DNA of 63,439 nucleotides from JBDTVS01 sp040007095 (GCA_040007095.1 JBDTVS010000164.1:1-63439), one strand, 5' to 3'. Counted from the first letter of the stretch, positions 53,215 through 61,870 are shown. Notes: generated from the sequence alone by a model not told the origin. Translations and numbers: made by a program.

Positions 53215-55881
53215 ATGACTCGCAAGGCCGCTCGCAAAAGGCGTCAACAAGCCGCGAAAACATCACAAGCCCCGTCAACCCTTCGGCCGGCACTACCCTG
53301 GACGACGATTGGCACGCTCGTCGCCTCGACGGCCTTCTGGGGTCTCGTTCCCCCGTCGGCTTCGGCGAGCGAACTGGCCGCCGATTGGTCCTGCCGACGT
53401 GCGTCAGAAACGCGTCGACTGTGCGATTTTTCAGAGAGTGTCGAGTCGCCAGGCGATGTTGTCGCCAGCGCGTTGCGATCGACGACGTCTCGTCTCGCCG
53501 ATCCGGAGCTCGTCGCCATCGCGCAACAGCGCCAGGTCGCGCCGGCGTCCACGGCGCGCCGATTCGACATCCCCGCGGGACCACTGGCCGACGTCCTGCG
53601 CGCCTTCAAGATCGTTACGGGCATCGATGTCGTCTTCGCGATTGAATCAATCGAATCGATTCAGTCTCCGGGTGTCTCCGGAGTCCTCACGGCGGAGCAG
53701 GCGCTGCAGGCGATGGTGGTTGGCACGAGCGTTCGCTACCGTTTCACGTCATCGACCTCAGCGGTGCTCGAGTTGGCCGCGCTCGCCGAATCGGTCGAAG
53801 TGACAGGTCGTACCCCTGGAACCGTCGTCTCCTCGCCGAAATACACCCAGCCGCTGCGTGATACACCGCAGACACTTGTCGTGATCCCGCAATCGGTGCT
53901 CCAGGATCAGGGCGCCGTCACGCTGCGCGACGCGCTGCGCAACACGCCTGGCATCACCTTGACGGCTGGCGAAGGGGGCACGGCTCCTGGCGACAACCTG
54001 TTGATCCGTGGTTTCAGCGCGCGCAACGACGTGTACATCGACGGCGCGCGAGATCCGGGTGTCGTCAGCCGCGATACGTTCAACACCGAGGCTGTCGAAG
54101 TCGCAAAGGGCCCTTCGTCCGTCACGGCGGGCCGCGGATCCACGGGCGGCTCGGTGAATCTCGTGACCAAGTCCGCCAGCCTCCAGAACTCGAGTCAAGT
54201 GCGTCTGGCCGGCGGTAATGCGGCCCAGAAACGCAGCACGATCGACGTCAATCGTCGCCTCAGCCAGACCGTTGCCCTGCGGCTCAACGGCGTGTGGCAG
54301 GACTCAGGCGTCCCGGGACGCGACGACGTCATGCAGCGGGAATGGGGCTTCGCGCCGACGATCAGCTTTGGCCTCGGGCGGCCGACGACGACCACGCTTG
54401 GCTATCAGCGCGTGAAGCAGGACAACGTGCCGGACTATGGCTTGCCCGGCACGCTGCCGGACCTGGCGGTCGCGGCCGGCAAGACCGTGGACGATCTCGA
54501 TTTCAGCAACTTCTACGGTTTGCTGTCGCGCGATCACGAGAAGGTGACGTCGGACGTGCTGACCGGTACTGTGGAGCACCGGTTTGGCCGCGGACGGAGC
54601 CTCCGCAACCTCACGCGCTACGGCCGTAATTCTCTCGATCGGGTGGTCACGCCCCCGCGTGCAGCATCCGCGGCGAATGGCGCCGCCGATCCCGGCTACG
54701 ACGCATCAGTCGCGCAAATCCGGCGGACCGACACGAAGTACCAGTACCGGGACGACCGGACGATCAACAACCGGACCGATCTCAACGCCGACTTCGCCAC
54801 AGGAGCGGTGCGGCATAGCGCCGTGGCCGGTCTCGAATTGGCGCACGATCGGCAGCCCAGCTACACGGCGACCGATCTGTTCACCAACGGACGGCCGCCG
54901 GTGACCGACTTGTTCAATCCGGATCCCACCCAGGCGTATGCACCCGCCATCGCCAGGACGGGCGTGACGTCGGCGGCCCGTTCGAATTCAGCGGCCGCGT
55001 ACGGGTTCGACACCATCAAGTTGACCAACAAGCTTCAGGCCGACCTCGGCATTCGCTGGGATCGCATCGATGTCCAGTACACCACGGTGTCGGCTGACGG
55101 TGTCACGGCGGAGTTTGGCCGCGTCGACAACGCCGCCAGCGGCCGCACCGGCATCGTCTTCAAGCCGGTCGAACGCGGGTCCGTGTACGGTGCCTTCAGC
55201 ACGTCGTTCAATCCGTCGTACGACGGGAGCTTCGGGCTCACGCTTGCGGCGACCGGTGTGAACAATGCCGCGCTGCCGCCCGAGCGCAGCCGGAACTTCG
55301 AGATCGGCGCCAAGTGGGACGTCACCAGCACGCTGTTCGCGACCGCGGCTGGGTTCCACACCGAGAAGACCAACGCCAAGACGACGGACGCGACGACCGG
55401 CGCGACCGTGCTGGCGGGCGATCAGCAGGTGACCGGGGTCGAATTCGGACTCTCGGGCAATCTCACGCCGCAGTGGGGCATCTTCGCGGGACTGTCGTTG
55501 ATGGACGCGACGATCAAGGAATCGCTGGTGACGGCGGAGCTCGATCGGCGGCTGTCGTACGTCCCGGAACAGTCGTTCAACCTCTGGTCGACCTACCGAC
55601 TCCCGTTGAACACAACCCTCGGCGGCGGAGCGCAATTCACCGGGGGCTACTACTTCAGCAACAACAACGCCCTGACGACGGCGAATGCGGCGGCGATTCA
55701 GCGGCTCACGCGGTACTGGCTCTTCAACGCGATGGCGAGCCATCGCGTCAGCCCGCATCTCGAGCTGCAGGTGAACATGAACAACCTGGCGAACGAGCGC
55801 TACGTGGAACGCGGATACACGGGTCACTTCGTGCCCGGTCCGGGCCGGTCCATCGTCGTCAGCCCGATCATCACGTTCTGA
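53215..55881 (+). CDS. TonB-dependent siderophore receptor with STN domain
   Basis: An 888-residue outer-membrane receptor. An unusually long ~110-residue N-terminal region contains a hydrophobic stretch that may act as the signal. An STN domain follows (~120-190: FDIPAGPLADVLRAFKIVTG, GVLTAEQALQAMVVGTSV). The plug comes next, with TPQTLVVIPQSVLQDQGAVT, LRNTPGITLTAGEGG and LIRGFSARNDVYIDGARDPG, then a 22-strand-type barrel ending in the terminal Phe of RSIVVSPIITF. These are FecA/FpvA-like ferric-siderophore receptors; STN usually signals to an anti-sigma partner, but no FecI/FecR pair is present nearby. The ATG at 53215 follows GAGGGAGG. piuC and a PepSY gene follow in the same direction. 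Confidence 0.92.
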   Translation: MTRKAARKRRQQAAKTSQAPSTLRPALPWTTIGTLVASTAFWGLVPPSASASELAADWSCRRASETRRLCDFSESVESPGDVVASALRSTTSRLADPELVAIAQQRQVAPASTARRFDIPAGPLADVLRAFKIVTGIDVVFAIESIESIQSPGVSGVLTAEQALQAMVVGTSVRYRFTSSTSAVLELAALAESVEVTGRTPGTVVSSPKYTQPLRDTPQTLVVIPQSVLQDQGAVTLRDALRNTPGITLTAGEGGTAPGDNLLIRGFSARNDVYIDGARDPGVVSRDTFNTEAVEVAKGPSSVTAGRGSTGGSVNLVTKSASLQNSSQVRLAGGNAAQKRSTIDVNRRLSQTVALRLNGVWQDSGVPGRDDVMQREWGFAPTISFGLGRPTTTTLGYQRVKQDNVPDYGLPGTLPDLAVAAGKTVDDLDFSNFYGLLSRDHEKVTSDVLTGTVEHRFGRGRSLRNLTRYGRNSLDRVVTPPRAASAANGAADPGYDASVAQIRRTDTKYQYRDDRTINNRTDLNADFATGAVRHSAVAGLELAHDRQPSYTATDLFTNGRPPVTDLFNPDPTQAYAPAIARTGVTSAARSNSAAAYGFDTIKLTNKLQADLGIRWDRIDVQYTTVSADGVTAEFGRVDNAASGRTGIVFKPVERGSVYGAFSTSFNPSYDGSFGLTLAATGVNNAALPPERSRNFEIGAKWDVTSTLFATAAGFHTEKTNAKTTDATTGATVLAGDQQVTGVEFGLSGNLTPQWGIFAGLSLMDATIKESLVTAELDRRLSYVPEQSFNLWSTYRLPLNTTLGGGAQFTGGYYFSNNNALTTANAAAIQRLTRYWLFNAMASHRVSPHLELQVNMNNLANERYVERGYTGHFVPGPGRSIVVSPIITF

Positions 55882-55895
55882 GGCCATCACACGTC

Positions 55896-56576
55896 ATGCT
55901 GCTGCATATCCCTGACGTCCTGACGGTCGATCAAGTCGAGCGCGCACGGCGCCGCCTCGACGCCGCCGACTGGGTGGACGGTCGCGTCACCGCCGGTCAC
56001 CAGTCGGTACGAGTGAAGAACAACTTCCAACTGCCGGAGGATCATCAGGTCGCCGTGGAGTTGGGCGACCTGATCCTCGAAGCCCTGCAGCGCAATCCGC
56101 TGTTTGTCTCGGCGGCGCTTCCGCTGCGCGTCTTTCCGCCGCTCTTCAATCGATATGAGGGCGGCCACGCGCTTGGCAGCCACGTCGACAACGCGATCCG
56201 TCAGATCCGTGGAACGCCTCACCGCATTCGCACCGACTTGTCCGCGACCCTGTTCTTCAGCGAGCCCGGCGAGTACGACGGCGGGGAGCTCCGGGTCGAA
56301 GACACCTACGGCGCGCATTCGGTCAAGTTACCGGCGGGACACATGGTGCTCTACCCCTCGACGAGCCTGCATCACGTCCGGCCGGTGACGCGAGGGATCC
56401 GCACCGCTTCGTTCTTCTGGATTCAAAGCATGGTCCGCGACGATGGCGAGCGGGCGCTGCTGTTCGATCTCGACCAGGCCATTCAGCAGGTGAATGCCGA
56501 GGCGCCGGATCAGCCGGGTGCCGTGCAGCTCACCGGCGTCTACCACAACCTCTTGCGTCGCTGGGCCGACCTCTGA
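55896..56576 (+). CDS. piuC: PKHD-type Fe(II)/2-oxoglutarate dioxygenase (PiuC family)
   Basis: A 226-residue protein starting MLLHIPDVLTVDQVERARRR. It has the family block FNRYEGGHALGSHVDNAIRQ, which contains the first metal His and Asp (HVD), the second His in LYPSTSLHHVRPVTRG, and the 2-oxoglutarate-binding Arg in that segment. The PiuC/YbiX family is iron-starvation-induced and sits beside TonB receptors, as here (14 bp after the receptor). Its substrate is not established. The ATG at 55896 is chosen by the conserved N-terminus. Confidence 0.9.
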   Translation: MLLHIPDVLTVDQVERARRRLDAADWVDGRVTAGHQSVRVKNNFQLPEDHQVAVELGDLILEALQRNPLFVSAALPLRVFPPLFNRYEGGHALGSHVDNAIRQIRGTPHRIRTDLSATLFFSEPGEYDGGELRVEDTYGAHSVKLPAGHMVLYPSTSLHHVRPVTRGIRTASFFWIQSMVRDDGERALLFDLDQAIQQVNAEAPDQPGAVQLTGVYHNLLRRWADL

Positions 56577-56604
56577 ATGGTCGCGTCTTCGAGGACACAT
56601 TGTC

Positions 56605-58011
56605 ATGAAGCAATTTCGAACCACTCTGTTCTGGCTTCACTTGTTGTGCGGCGTCGTCGCCGGCCTGGTGATCCTGGTGATGTCTGCGACCGGTGTCATC
56701 CTGGCGCTGAAACCGCAGATCCAGGACTGGATCGAACGTGACGTGCGATACGTCACGGCGGACGGCGCACCGCGGCTCGGTGCCTATCAACTCCTCGACG
56801 TGGCGAGACGGGCGCGGCCGGACGTCTCGCCGCAGTCCCTGGCCCTTGCTCGCGATCCGTCTGCGGCCGCCACCATCAGTCTGGGGCGCGGGGGCAATCT
56901 GTACGTCAATCCGTATAGCGGCGCCATTCTGGGAACGGGCTCTGCCGCGACGGTGCAGTTCTTCCAGACGATGACCAACTGGCATCGGTATCTAGGTGCC
57001 ACCGGCGAGTCCAGGGCCGTCGGCCGATCCCTCACAGGCGCCTGCAATCTTGCCTTTCTCATCCTTGGAATCACCGGCCTGTACATCTGGTGGCCCAGAC
57101 AACTCTCGCTGCAGCACGTCAAGGCAATCGTCTGGTTTCGGCGCACCTCGACCGGGCGCGCGCGGGACTTCAATTGGCACAACACGATTGGCTTCTGGTG
57201 CCTGATTCCGATCCTCGCCATGACAGTCAGCGGCACCGTGCTGTCCTACTCATGGGCGAGCAACCTCGTGTATCGCCTCTCAGGGTCACCCGTGCCGGCC
57301 GGTCGAGGCGGCGGTCCGGGCGGCGGTCCGGCCGGCGCGGCAGGGGGAGTGGAGGGAGGCGGCCGGCAAGCGCGCCGTGGAGAACAGGCCGCGACCCGGG
57401 GGCGAGGGGGACGAGGAGCGAACAACCTCCCGGCGCGAGAGGGCGCCTCACGCACCAGCGAAGCGCGAGCAGCGGGCGCCCGAGAAGACGGCGGCCGCGG
57501 ATCGGATGGGAACCAGGCGGGGCCCGCAGTGATTCCGGCCGAGATCGATCGGATCTGGGCCCGGGCCGAGCAGCGGGTGTCGACATGGAGTCTGCTGTCG
57601 ATGCGGCTTCCGAATCGCGAGGATGGTCCTGTCGCGTTCACGATCACCGACGGTGCGAACTGGAACGCATTTGCCCGATCGAATCTGACGCTGAATGCAG
57701 CCAGTGGCGACGTCATCCAGTGGCAGCCCTATGAGGGAAACAATCTCGGCCAGAAGGTGCGCGGGTGGCTGCGATTTGGCCACACCGGCGAGCTCGGCGG
57801 CCTCGCTGGACAGATCATTGCGGGCGTCGGGTGTTTTGGCGGCGTCCTTCTTGTTGGCACGGGCCTCTCGCTCGCGTTGCGGAGGTTGTGGAATTGGTCG
57901 CTCTGGAGACGCTTGCGCTGGTCCAAGCGAAAGCTGTCGGACGCGGCGGTATCGACCGCTCCGTCCGCCCCGCCGGCTCCTGCAATCGCGCGCGAAGCGC
58001 TGATGGAGTAG
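56605..58011 (+). CDS. PepSY-domain membrane protein (iron-regulated type)
   Basis: A 468-residue inner-membrane protein with four main helices: FWLHLLCGVVAGLVILVMSA, NLAFLILGITGLYIWW, FWCLIPILAMTVSGTVLSYS and IIAGVGCFGGVLLVGTGLSL. PepSY-type extracytoplasmic segments lie between them (TNWHRYLG, WLRFGHTGELGG carry conserved His residues). A ~110-residue Gly/Arg/Ala-rich insert (~230-310) interrupts the second loop and is not usual for the family. PepSY-TM proteins next to siderophore receptors are thought to act in ferric-siderophore reduction or uptake. It starts 28 bp after piuC. Confidence 0.85.
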   Translation: MKQFRTTLFWLHLLCGVVAGLVILVMSATGVILALKPQIQDWIERDVRYVTADGAPRLGAYQLLDVARRARPDVSPQSLALARDPSAAATISLGRGGNLYVNPYSGAILGTGSAATVQFFQTMTNWHRYLGATGESRAVGRSLTGACNLAFLILGITGLYIWWPRQLSLQHVKAIVWFRRTSTGRARDFNWHNTIGFWCLIPILAMTVSGTVLSYSWASNLVYRLSGSPVPAGRGGGPGGGPAGAAGGVEGGGRQARRGEQAATRGRGGRGANNLPAREGASRTSEARAAGAREDGGRGSDGNQAGPAVIPAEIDRIWARAEQRVSTWSLLSMRLPNREDGPVAFTITDGANWNAFARSNLTLNAASGDVIQWQPYEGNNLGQKVRGWLRFGHTGELGGLAGQIIAGVGCFGGVLLVGTGLSLALRRLWNWSLWRRLRWSKRKLSDAAVSTAPSAPPAPAIAREALME

Positions 58012-58022
58012 TGCCGCCATCA

Positions 58023-58457
58023 ATGGGTAATGGTGGTTCCGCCGTCAGCGTGGTGTCTCACTCGGCCGATCGATTGGTGAGGGCCATCGTAGTGGCGACG
58101 AGCTCTCCTTCCGATCCTCGAACACTCGCGGCCTGGGGACAGAGTGTTGGCGTTTCGAGAGGAGCGCTGCGTGTCTGGTGCAAGGCGGCGCGCCTGCCGG
58201 CGCGGTCCTGTCTGGACTTCGTGCGCGTCCTTCGAGCGGTCATCCTGTTCGAGAATCAGGCGTGGGATCTGTTCAGCACGTTGGATATCGTCGACGAGCG
58301 CAGCCTTGTCCGGCTGCTGGAACGGGGCGGGATGCGTGAGCTCGCGAAGTGTCAGAAGCCGCCAACCGTCGAGGAATTCCTCAGTGGCCAGCGCTTTCTG
58401 CAGAACCCGCACGTGGTCCAAGCTCTCTCACTTCGTTTGAAACAGGAGAAACAGTAA
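58023..58457 (+). CDS. putative HTH-containing protein, unknown function
   Basis: A 144-residue soluble protein. Residues ~35-60 (TLAAWGQSVGVSRGALRVWC) read as a helix-turn-helix, followed by a helical region (SCLDFVRVLRAVILFENQAW, LLERGGMRELAKCQ). I have seen similar short proteins in acidobacteria without a named function; a DNA-binding regulator is a guess. It lies 12 bp after the PepSY gene. The ATG at 58023 is chosen because upstream in-frame sequence belongs to the PepSY gene. The ~345 bp after it contain no convincing gene. Confidence 0.55.
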   Translation: MGNGGSAVSVVSHSADRLVRAIVVATSSPSDPRTLAAWGQSVGVSRGALRVWCKAARLPARSCLDFVRVLRAVILFENQAWDLFSTLDIVDERSLVRLLERGGMRELAKCQKPPTVEEFLSGQRFLQNPHVVQALSLRLKQEKQ

Positions 58458-58803
58458 AGAGCCGACACTTTCCAGCTCTGCCAAGCGACACGCGATTCAG
58501 GTACGGAACTTGAAGCGCGCCAGGCCATGGGCGCTTCGCCTGAGCCCCAGGCAGTCTGCCGATGTGTCGCGATCGTGTGTCACGGCTGCGCCAAATTACA
58601 GATTCCAGACGCGTTGCGTCGATTGCCGTCAGGAAAGATCCTCGCGGGCAAGGTTCTGGTCGAGCTCAAGCAGGGCCCAAGATGGAACTGGTAACGGTGA
58701 AGTTTATACATGGTGGACCGCCCGAAGCTGAGCCTGATGTTCGAGCGCCCGAAGAACTCCGGACTTGGAAATCTTCTCGATCGAGATGTTGTGGGAGGGT
58801 GAT

Positions 58804-59112
58804 GTGAATCGATTGGCCGCCCTTGTCGTCGCGGTTTTCGCCTCGTCACTACCTGCTCACGCACAACAGCTGCAGACCGCGAGCAAGGCACGCTCCGTCC
58901 GTGAGGTCGCTGTTGCCGCGCCAGATCCCGCATCGCTCGTGGGACTCACCAAGGCCCAGGTCCAGGCGAGGCTGGGCAAGGCGTCGACGGCGTTTCCCAG
59001 AATCTGGAACTACAAGCAATCGAAAGGCACGCTGCACGTGCGCTTCGGTCCAGACGGTGTCGTCCTGGACGCGGAAATTGACGTCGAGCCCCGGTCAAGC
59101 GGAAGGGGCTAG
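58804..59112 (+). CDS. small exported BamE/SmpA-like protein
   Basis: A 102-residue protein with a signal peptide (VNRLAALVVAVFASSLPAHA) and one domain, LVGLTKAQVQARLGKASTAF, then WNYKQSKGTLHVRFGPDG, which has the GxTkxxVxxxLGxP...w.Y....l.V.F..dG pattern of the BamE/SmpA fold. It lacks a lipobox Cys, so it is not a classic BamE lipoprotein. The GTG at 58804 follows GGGAGGGTGAT. Its TAG overlaps the convergent cobD stop in a shared CTAG. Confidence 0.6.
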   Translation: MNRLAALVVAVFASSLPAHAQQLQTASKARSVREVAVAAPDPASLVGLTKAQVQARLGKASTAFPRIWNYKQSKGTLHVRFGPDGVVLDAEIDVEPRSSGRG

Positions 59113-60089
59113 CGCAACCGGATTAGAACGCCCACCGTGACCAACGCGGCGGAGATTCCCGTCGCCGCGACTAGAAGCAAACCTCGACGGACGTCGGTAT
59201 GTGACTGAAGCGGGGGATCGGCGGGGTCGCCGATCCAGACATCGGTCACCAACCGACCGCGTGCCCAAATCGGTCCGACCAGACGCCGCGCCAGCCCGCC
59301 GGCCGCGGCTGCCTCGCTCCAGCCGGAATTCGGACCAAGCAGAATGGCATGTTGAGTGAAGCCGATTCGCAGCGCCTTGCGTCCGGAGCAGGACGGCAAG
59401 AGCGCCGCCACCAGCCCAATCAACAGCCAGGTCAGCCGCGCCGGCACGTAGTTCATCACGTCGTCGAGGCGCGCGCCGCACCATCCGAATCGTAGATATC
59501 GCGGCGTCTTGTACCCGACCATCGAGTCCATCGTGCTCACGACCTTGAAGACGGCCAGGCACGGCAGTCCGCCGATGGCGTACCAGAACAGCGGACTGGT
59601 GAATCCGTCCGTGAGGTTTTCACTGAGGCTTTCGATCGACGCACGCCTGCAGGCCGCCCCATCCATTCTGTCGACGTCGCGTCCGACCAGAGAGAGAACG
59701 GCGGTGCGCGCGGCGTGAAGGTCGTTGCGCATCAACGCGCGTTCAACCCGCCAGACATGGCGGAGCAGGTCGCCCATCGCCAGAAAGCTGTAGACGAAGA
59801 ACACGTGTACGAGCCAGCCAATCGCGTCGCCCGCCCGAGCGGCGGCGAGTACGATCACGCCCAGCCCGATCAGTGTCGCGGCGGCGAGCGCCAGCAACAG
59901 CAGAATGCCGCCGGCGTAGCCGTCAGCCCCAGCACGTCGCAGGCCCTTCTCGATCCACGTGAGAAGGCGGCCGATGATGCGTACGGGATGCAGCGGATAG
60001 ACCGGGTCGCCGACGAGCAGGTCGGCTGCCACCGCCACCACGAGTAGGGCGGGGCGGGGCAGGAACGCATCAATCAGCGGGCTCTCCAT
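59109..60089 (-). CDS. cbiB: adenosylcobinamide-phosphate synthase
   Basis: A 326-residue membrane enzyme (CbiB/CobD) that joins aminopropanol (phosphate) to cobyric acid, making adenosylcobinamide (phosphate). It begins near DLLVGDPVYPLHPVRIIGR and has the family blocks VGRDVDRMDGAACRRASIES, LSENLTDGFTSPLFWYAIGG, VSTMDSMVGYKTPRYLRFG, plus NSGWSEAAAAGGL, with several helices. The start at 60089 overlaps the end of cbiZ by 16 bp, so the two are coupled: CbiZ cuts salvaged cobinamide to cobyric acid and this enzyme rebuilds the nucleotide-loop linker. Confidence 0.93.
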   Translation of the reverse strand: MESPLIDAFLPRPALLVVAVAADLLVGDPVYPLHPVRIIGRLLTWIEKGLRRAGADGYAGGILLLLALAAATLIGLGVIVLAAARAGDAIGWLVHVFFVYSFLAMGDLLRHVWRVERALMRNDLHAARTAVLSLVGRDVDRMDGAACRRASIESLSENLTDGFTSPLFWYAIGGLPCLAVFKVVSTMDSMVGYKTPRYLRFGWCGARLDDVMNYVPARLTWLLIGLVAALLPSCSGRKALRIGFTQHAILLGPNSGWSEAAAAGGLARRLVGPIWARGRLVTDVWIGDPADPPLQSHTDVRRGLLLVAATGISAALVTVGVLIRLR

Positions 60090-61207
60090 TTCGCCGTCCA
60101 GCCGATCGCGATCGCGGCGAGCACCAGCGATTTGGGCTGCTTGGTGGCGCAACGATGCAGTTGGGCGCGAAATTCAGGCCAGGCGTCCGGCCTCGCGGCG
60201 AGGCTGGCCGCCAGTGTGGCGGCCTGCTGGACGACCGCATCGGGCGCCACGGACTCCGGAATCGTTCCATGACGAACGCGGTCGAGGACGGCTGCGAGCG
60301 CGTGCGCCGCCGCGCCGACGAGCGGCTCAAAGAACGCCGCCTTGCTGTTCTTTCTGAGCAGTTCGAGATCACTCGCATCGAGCAACGCGGAGAGATCGTC
60401 GAACACGTCCGACTCCTTGATGCCGTATCGGCCCAATGCGTGAAACAGCCCGCGCGTCAGGCTGGGCTCCAATCCGTTCTGCCAACGCAGTGCTTCGATG
60501 GTGGCGCGACGCACGGCCTGCCCAATCAACTCCCCGGCCTTCATGTGCGGACTCGCCGACGTGAGCGGCCTCAGGCCGAGTAACGGCGCCGCCACGCAGA
60601 ACTGATCGGTGCCGGTGCCGGTCGCAAGCTCCACGGAGTAGCAGCTGGGCACGGCGAGGCGCTGAAGCGCGGAGCTCTTGCCCTCGGTCATCGTGACCAC
60701 GGTGCGGGCCAAGGCGGCGGCGGTCATCGGCCGGTTCAACAGCAGCATCGTATTGATGGTGCCCGCGACCGCGGCGACCTTGGCGATTCCCTCCGGCGTT
60801 TCGCGCCAGCTCGCCGGATCTCCAGCGCAGGTCGCATTCGTCTGCACGCCGGCGGTGACAATGGCGGTGACGCTGACGTCGATGTCTTCTGCTGTCGCGA
60901 TGGCCGCGTAATTCATGTTCGCCGCGGTCCCCATCACCGCGGTCTCCGACGCCTGCAGGCCGAGCTCCTCGCACACGCTGTCGTGGTACGACTCCTGCCC
61001 GAGGTCGGTGATCACCCGAAAGCGCGCGTCATGTCCGGCGCCTTCGCAACTCTGGTGGTTGACGAGGTGTCGGAGCGACTCGGTCTGTCCGCCGTTCTTG
61101 ACCGATGTGCTGATGGTGCGATGTGCTTCGGCGAGGTCGGCGACGACGAACCGGCCGCAACGGCGGATCTCGGCAGCCGGCAGGCTGGCAAGCGTTTCCC
61201 ACGTCAT
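60074..61207 (-). CDS. cbiZ: adenosylcobinamide amidohydrolase (cobinamide remodelling)
   Basis: A 377-residue protein with the CbiZ domain: GGQTESLRHLVNHQSCEGAG, VMGTAANMNYAAIATAEDID, TAGVQTNATCAGDPASWRE, GTINTMLLLNRPMT, MTEGKSSALQRLAVPSCYS and ATGTGTDQFCVAAP. The enzyme hydrolyses adenosylcobinamide to adenosylcobyric acid, letting bacteria replace the lower ligand of imported cobamides. The C-terminal ~150 residues (LIGQAVRRATIEALRWQNGL...) match the longer bacterial form. I place the start at the ATG at 61207; it overlaps the stop of a 21-codon leader ORF with a better ribosome site. CobT was considered and rejected on sequence. Confidence 0.93.
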   Translation of the reverse strand: MTWETLASLPAAEIRRCGRFVVADLAEAHRTISTSVKNGGQTESLRHLVNHQSCEGAGHDARFRVITDLGQESYHDSVCEELGLQASETAVMGTAANMNYAAIATAEDIDVSVTAIVTAGVQTNATCAGDPASWRETPEGIAKVAAVAGTINTMLLLNRPMTAAALARTVVTMTEGKSSALQRLAVPSCYSVELATGTGTDQFCVAAPLLGLRPLTSASPHMKAGELIGQAVRRATIEALRWQNGLEPSLTRGLFHALGRYGIKESDVFDDLSALLDASDLELLRKNSKAAFFEPLVGAAAHALAAVLDRVRHGTIPESVAPDAVVQQAATLAASLAARPDAWPEFRAQLHRCATKQPKSLVLAAIAIGWTAKWRAR

Positions 61208-61269
61208 GAGCAGCTCGTTGACGACGTGTGGGAAACGCGCGAGTCGACAGGGTCGGCGGTCGTCGGCAT
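61204..61269 (-). CDS. 21-residue leader ORF coupled to cbiZ
   Basis: Reading the minus strand, AAGGAG is followed after five bases by an ATG that opens MPTTADPVDSRVSHTSSTSC-S and stops at TGA overlapping the cbiZ ATG (ATGA, 61204-61207). cbiZ itself has only a weak ribosome site, so translation may depend on this leader. The peptide is rich in Ser and Thr and has no recognisable attenuation codons. Confidence 0.5.
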   Translation of the reverse strand: MPTTADPVDSRVSHTSSTSCS

Positions 61270-61371
61270 CCAAACTCCTTGTTGTTCCTTTTCGCGGAGG
61301 CTGTCGAGCGCCTTCGGGGGACTCGATCTCTGTTCGCGCGTGACCACGTCGATCGCGCGACCGCGATTACA

Positions 61372-61402
61372 TATCTAGTTCCGGCGCCCGCCCTGATGTC
61401 AA
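61372..61402 (-). promoter_or_regulatory. possible promoter for the cbiZ-cbiB operon
   Basis: On the minus strand a perfect TTGACA (61402-61397) is followed after 19 bases by TAGATA (61377-61372). The spacing is long, so this is a weak call. It would give a leader of roughly 95 bases before the leader ORF. Confidence 0.35.
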
Positions 61403-61491
61403 TGCTCCCCGGCTGGCGTATCGCTCCCGGCGTCGCGGCGCCGCCTGAGACAGCATTGCGGCAGCCACGCAGCAGAGGGGACGCCTTCCAA

Positions 61492-61600
61492 AAGTCTGAA
61501 GTATGAAGTCTGAAGTGTGCTTGGCTCACCGGCTCCATAGGCTTCTCTTTTCAATCTCGACTTCAACCTTGCAGACTTCAGACTTGAGACTTCACACTTT
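61492..61600. repeat. inverted AAGTCTG-type intergenic repeat
   Basis: The left arm AAGTCTGAAGTATGAAGTCT (61492-61511, continuing GAAGTGTGC) is mirrored by the right arm 61571-61599, whose reverse complement begins AAGTGTGAAGTCTCAAGTCT. Both arms are built from tandem AAGTCTG-like units. It lies between cbiZ and the riboswitch and contains no gene. Confidence 0.6.
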
Positions 61601-61661
61601 CGATCCGTTCTGGTTCGTCCCGTGCTACGCGAGTTCGCGGTGGTGTTTCTGTGCGCACGAT

Positions 61662-61691
61662 TTGTCGCAATCGATCACGTCGTGGTATAAC
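61662..61691 (+). promoter_or_regulatory. promoter of the riboswitch-BtuB-like transcript
   Basis: TTGTCG and TGGTATAAC (extended -10) are 18 bases apart, about 7 bases before the predicted 5' end of the cobalamin riboswitch. Confidence 0.55.
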
Positions 61692-61697
61692 CGCGAT

Positions 61698-61870
61698 CTT
61701 GTTTGGGTGCCCGCGAGGGGCATAACAGGGAAGTCCGGTGTGAATCCGGCGCGGTCCCGCCACTGTGAGTGAGGACGCTGCTTCGAACGACCACTCGGCT
61801 GTCGCCGGGGAAGGTGAAGCAGCCGCAGAGCACGCTCTGCACCTCCGAGCCAGGAGACCTACCCAGACGT
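61698..61870 (+). promoter_or_regulatory. cobalamin (B12) riboswitch
   Basis: The leader has the class hallmarks in order: GGGAAGTCCGGTGTGAATCC, then GGTCCCGCCACTGTGA, and the B12 box AGCCAGGAGACCTACC (61848-61863). Adenosylcobalamin or a relative binds the fold and reduces expression of the downstream gene. A hairpin CTTTCTG/CAGAAAG (61882-61902) just after it may belong to the expression platform. It controls the BtuB-like receptor at 61999, not the divergent cbiZ. Confidence 0.93.

Noticed and set aside
53215..58457. A FecI/FecR-type sigma/anti-sigma pair expected beside the STN receptor
   Set aside because: No protein in the operon has sigma-70 or FecR features; the HTH-like 58023 product is too short and unlike either.
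58510..58933. Small frames on both strands between the HTH-like gene and the BamE-like gene
   Set aside because: No ribosome sites, no family resemblance and composition unlike neighbours; they look like chance frames.
60074..61207. Reading this gene as cobT (dimethylbenzimidazole phosphoribosyltransferase)
   Set aside because: The HQSCEGAGHD, GTAANMNYAA and CAGDPASWRE blocks are those of adenosylcobinamide amidohydrolase CbiZ; CobT motifs are absent.
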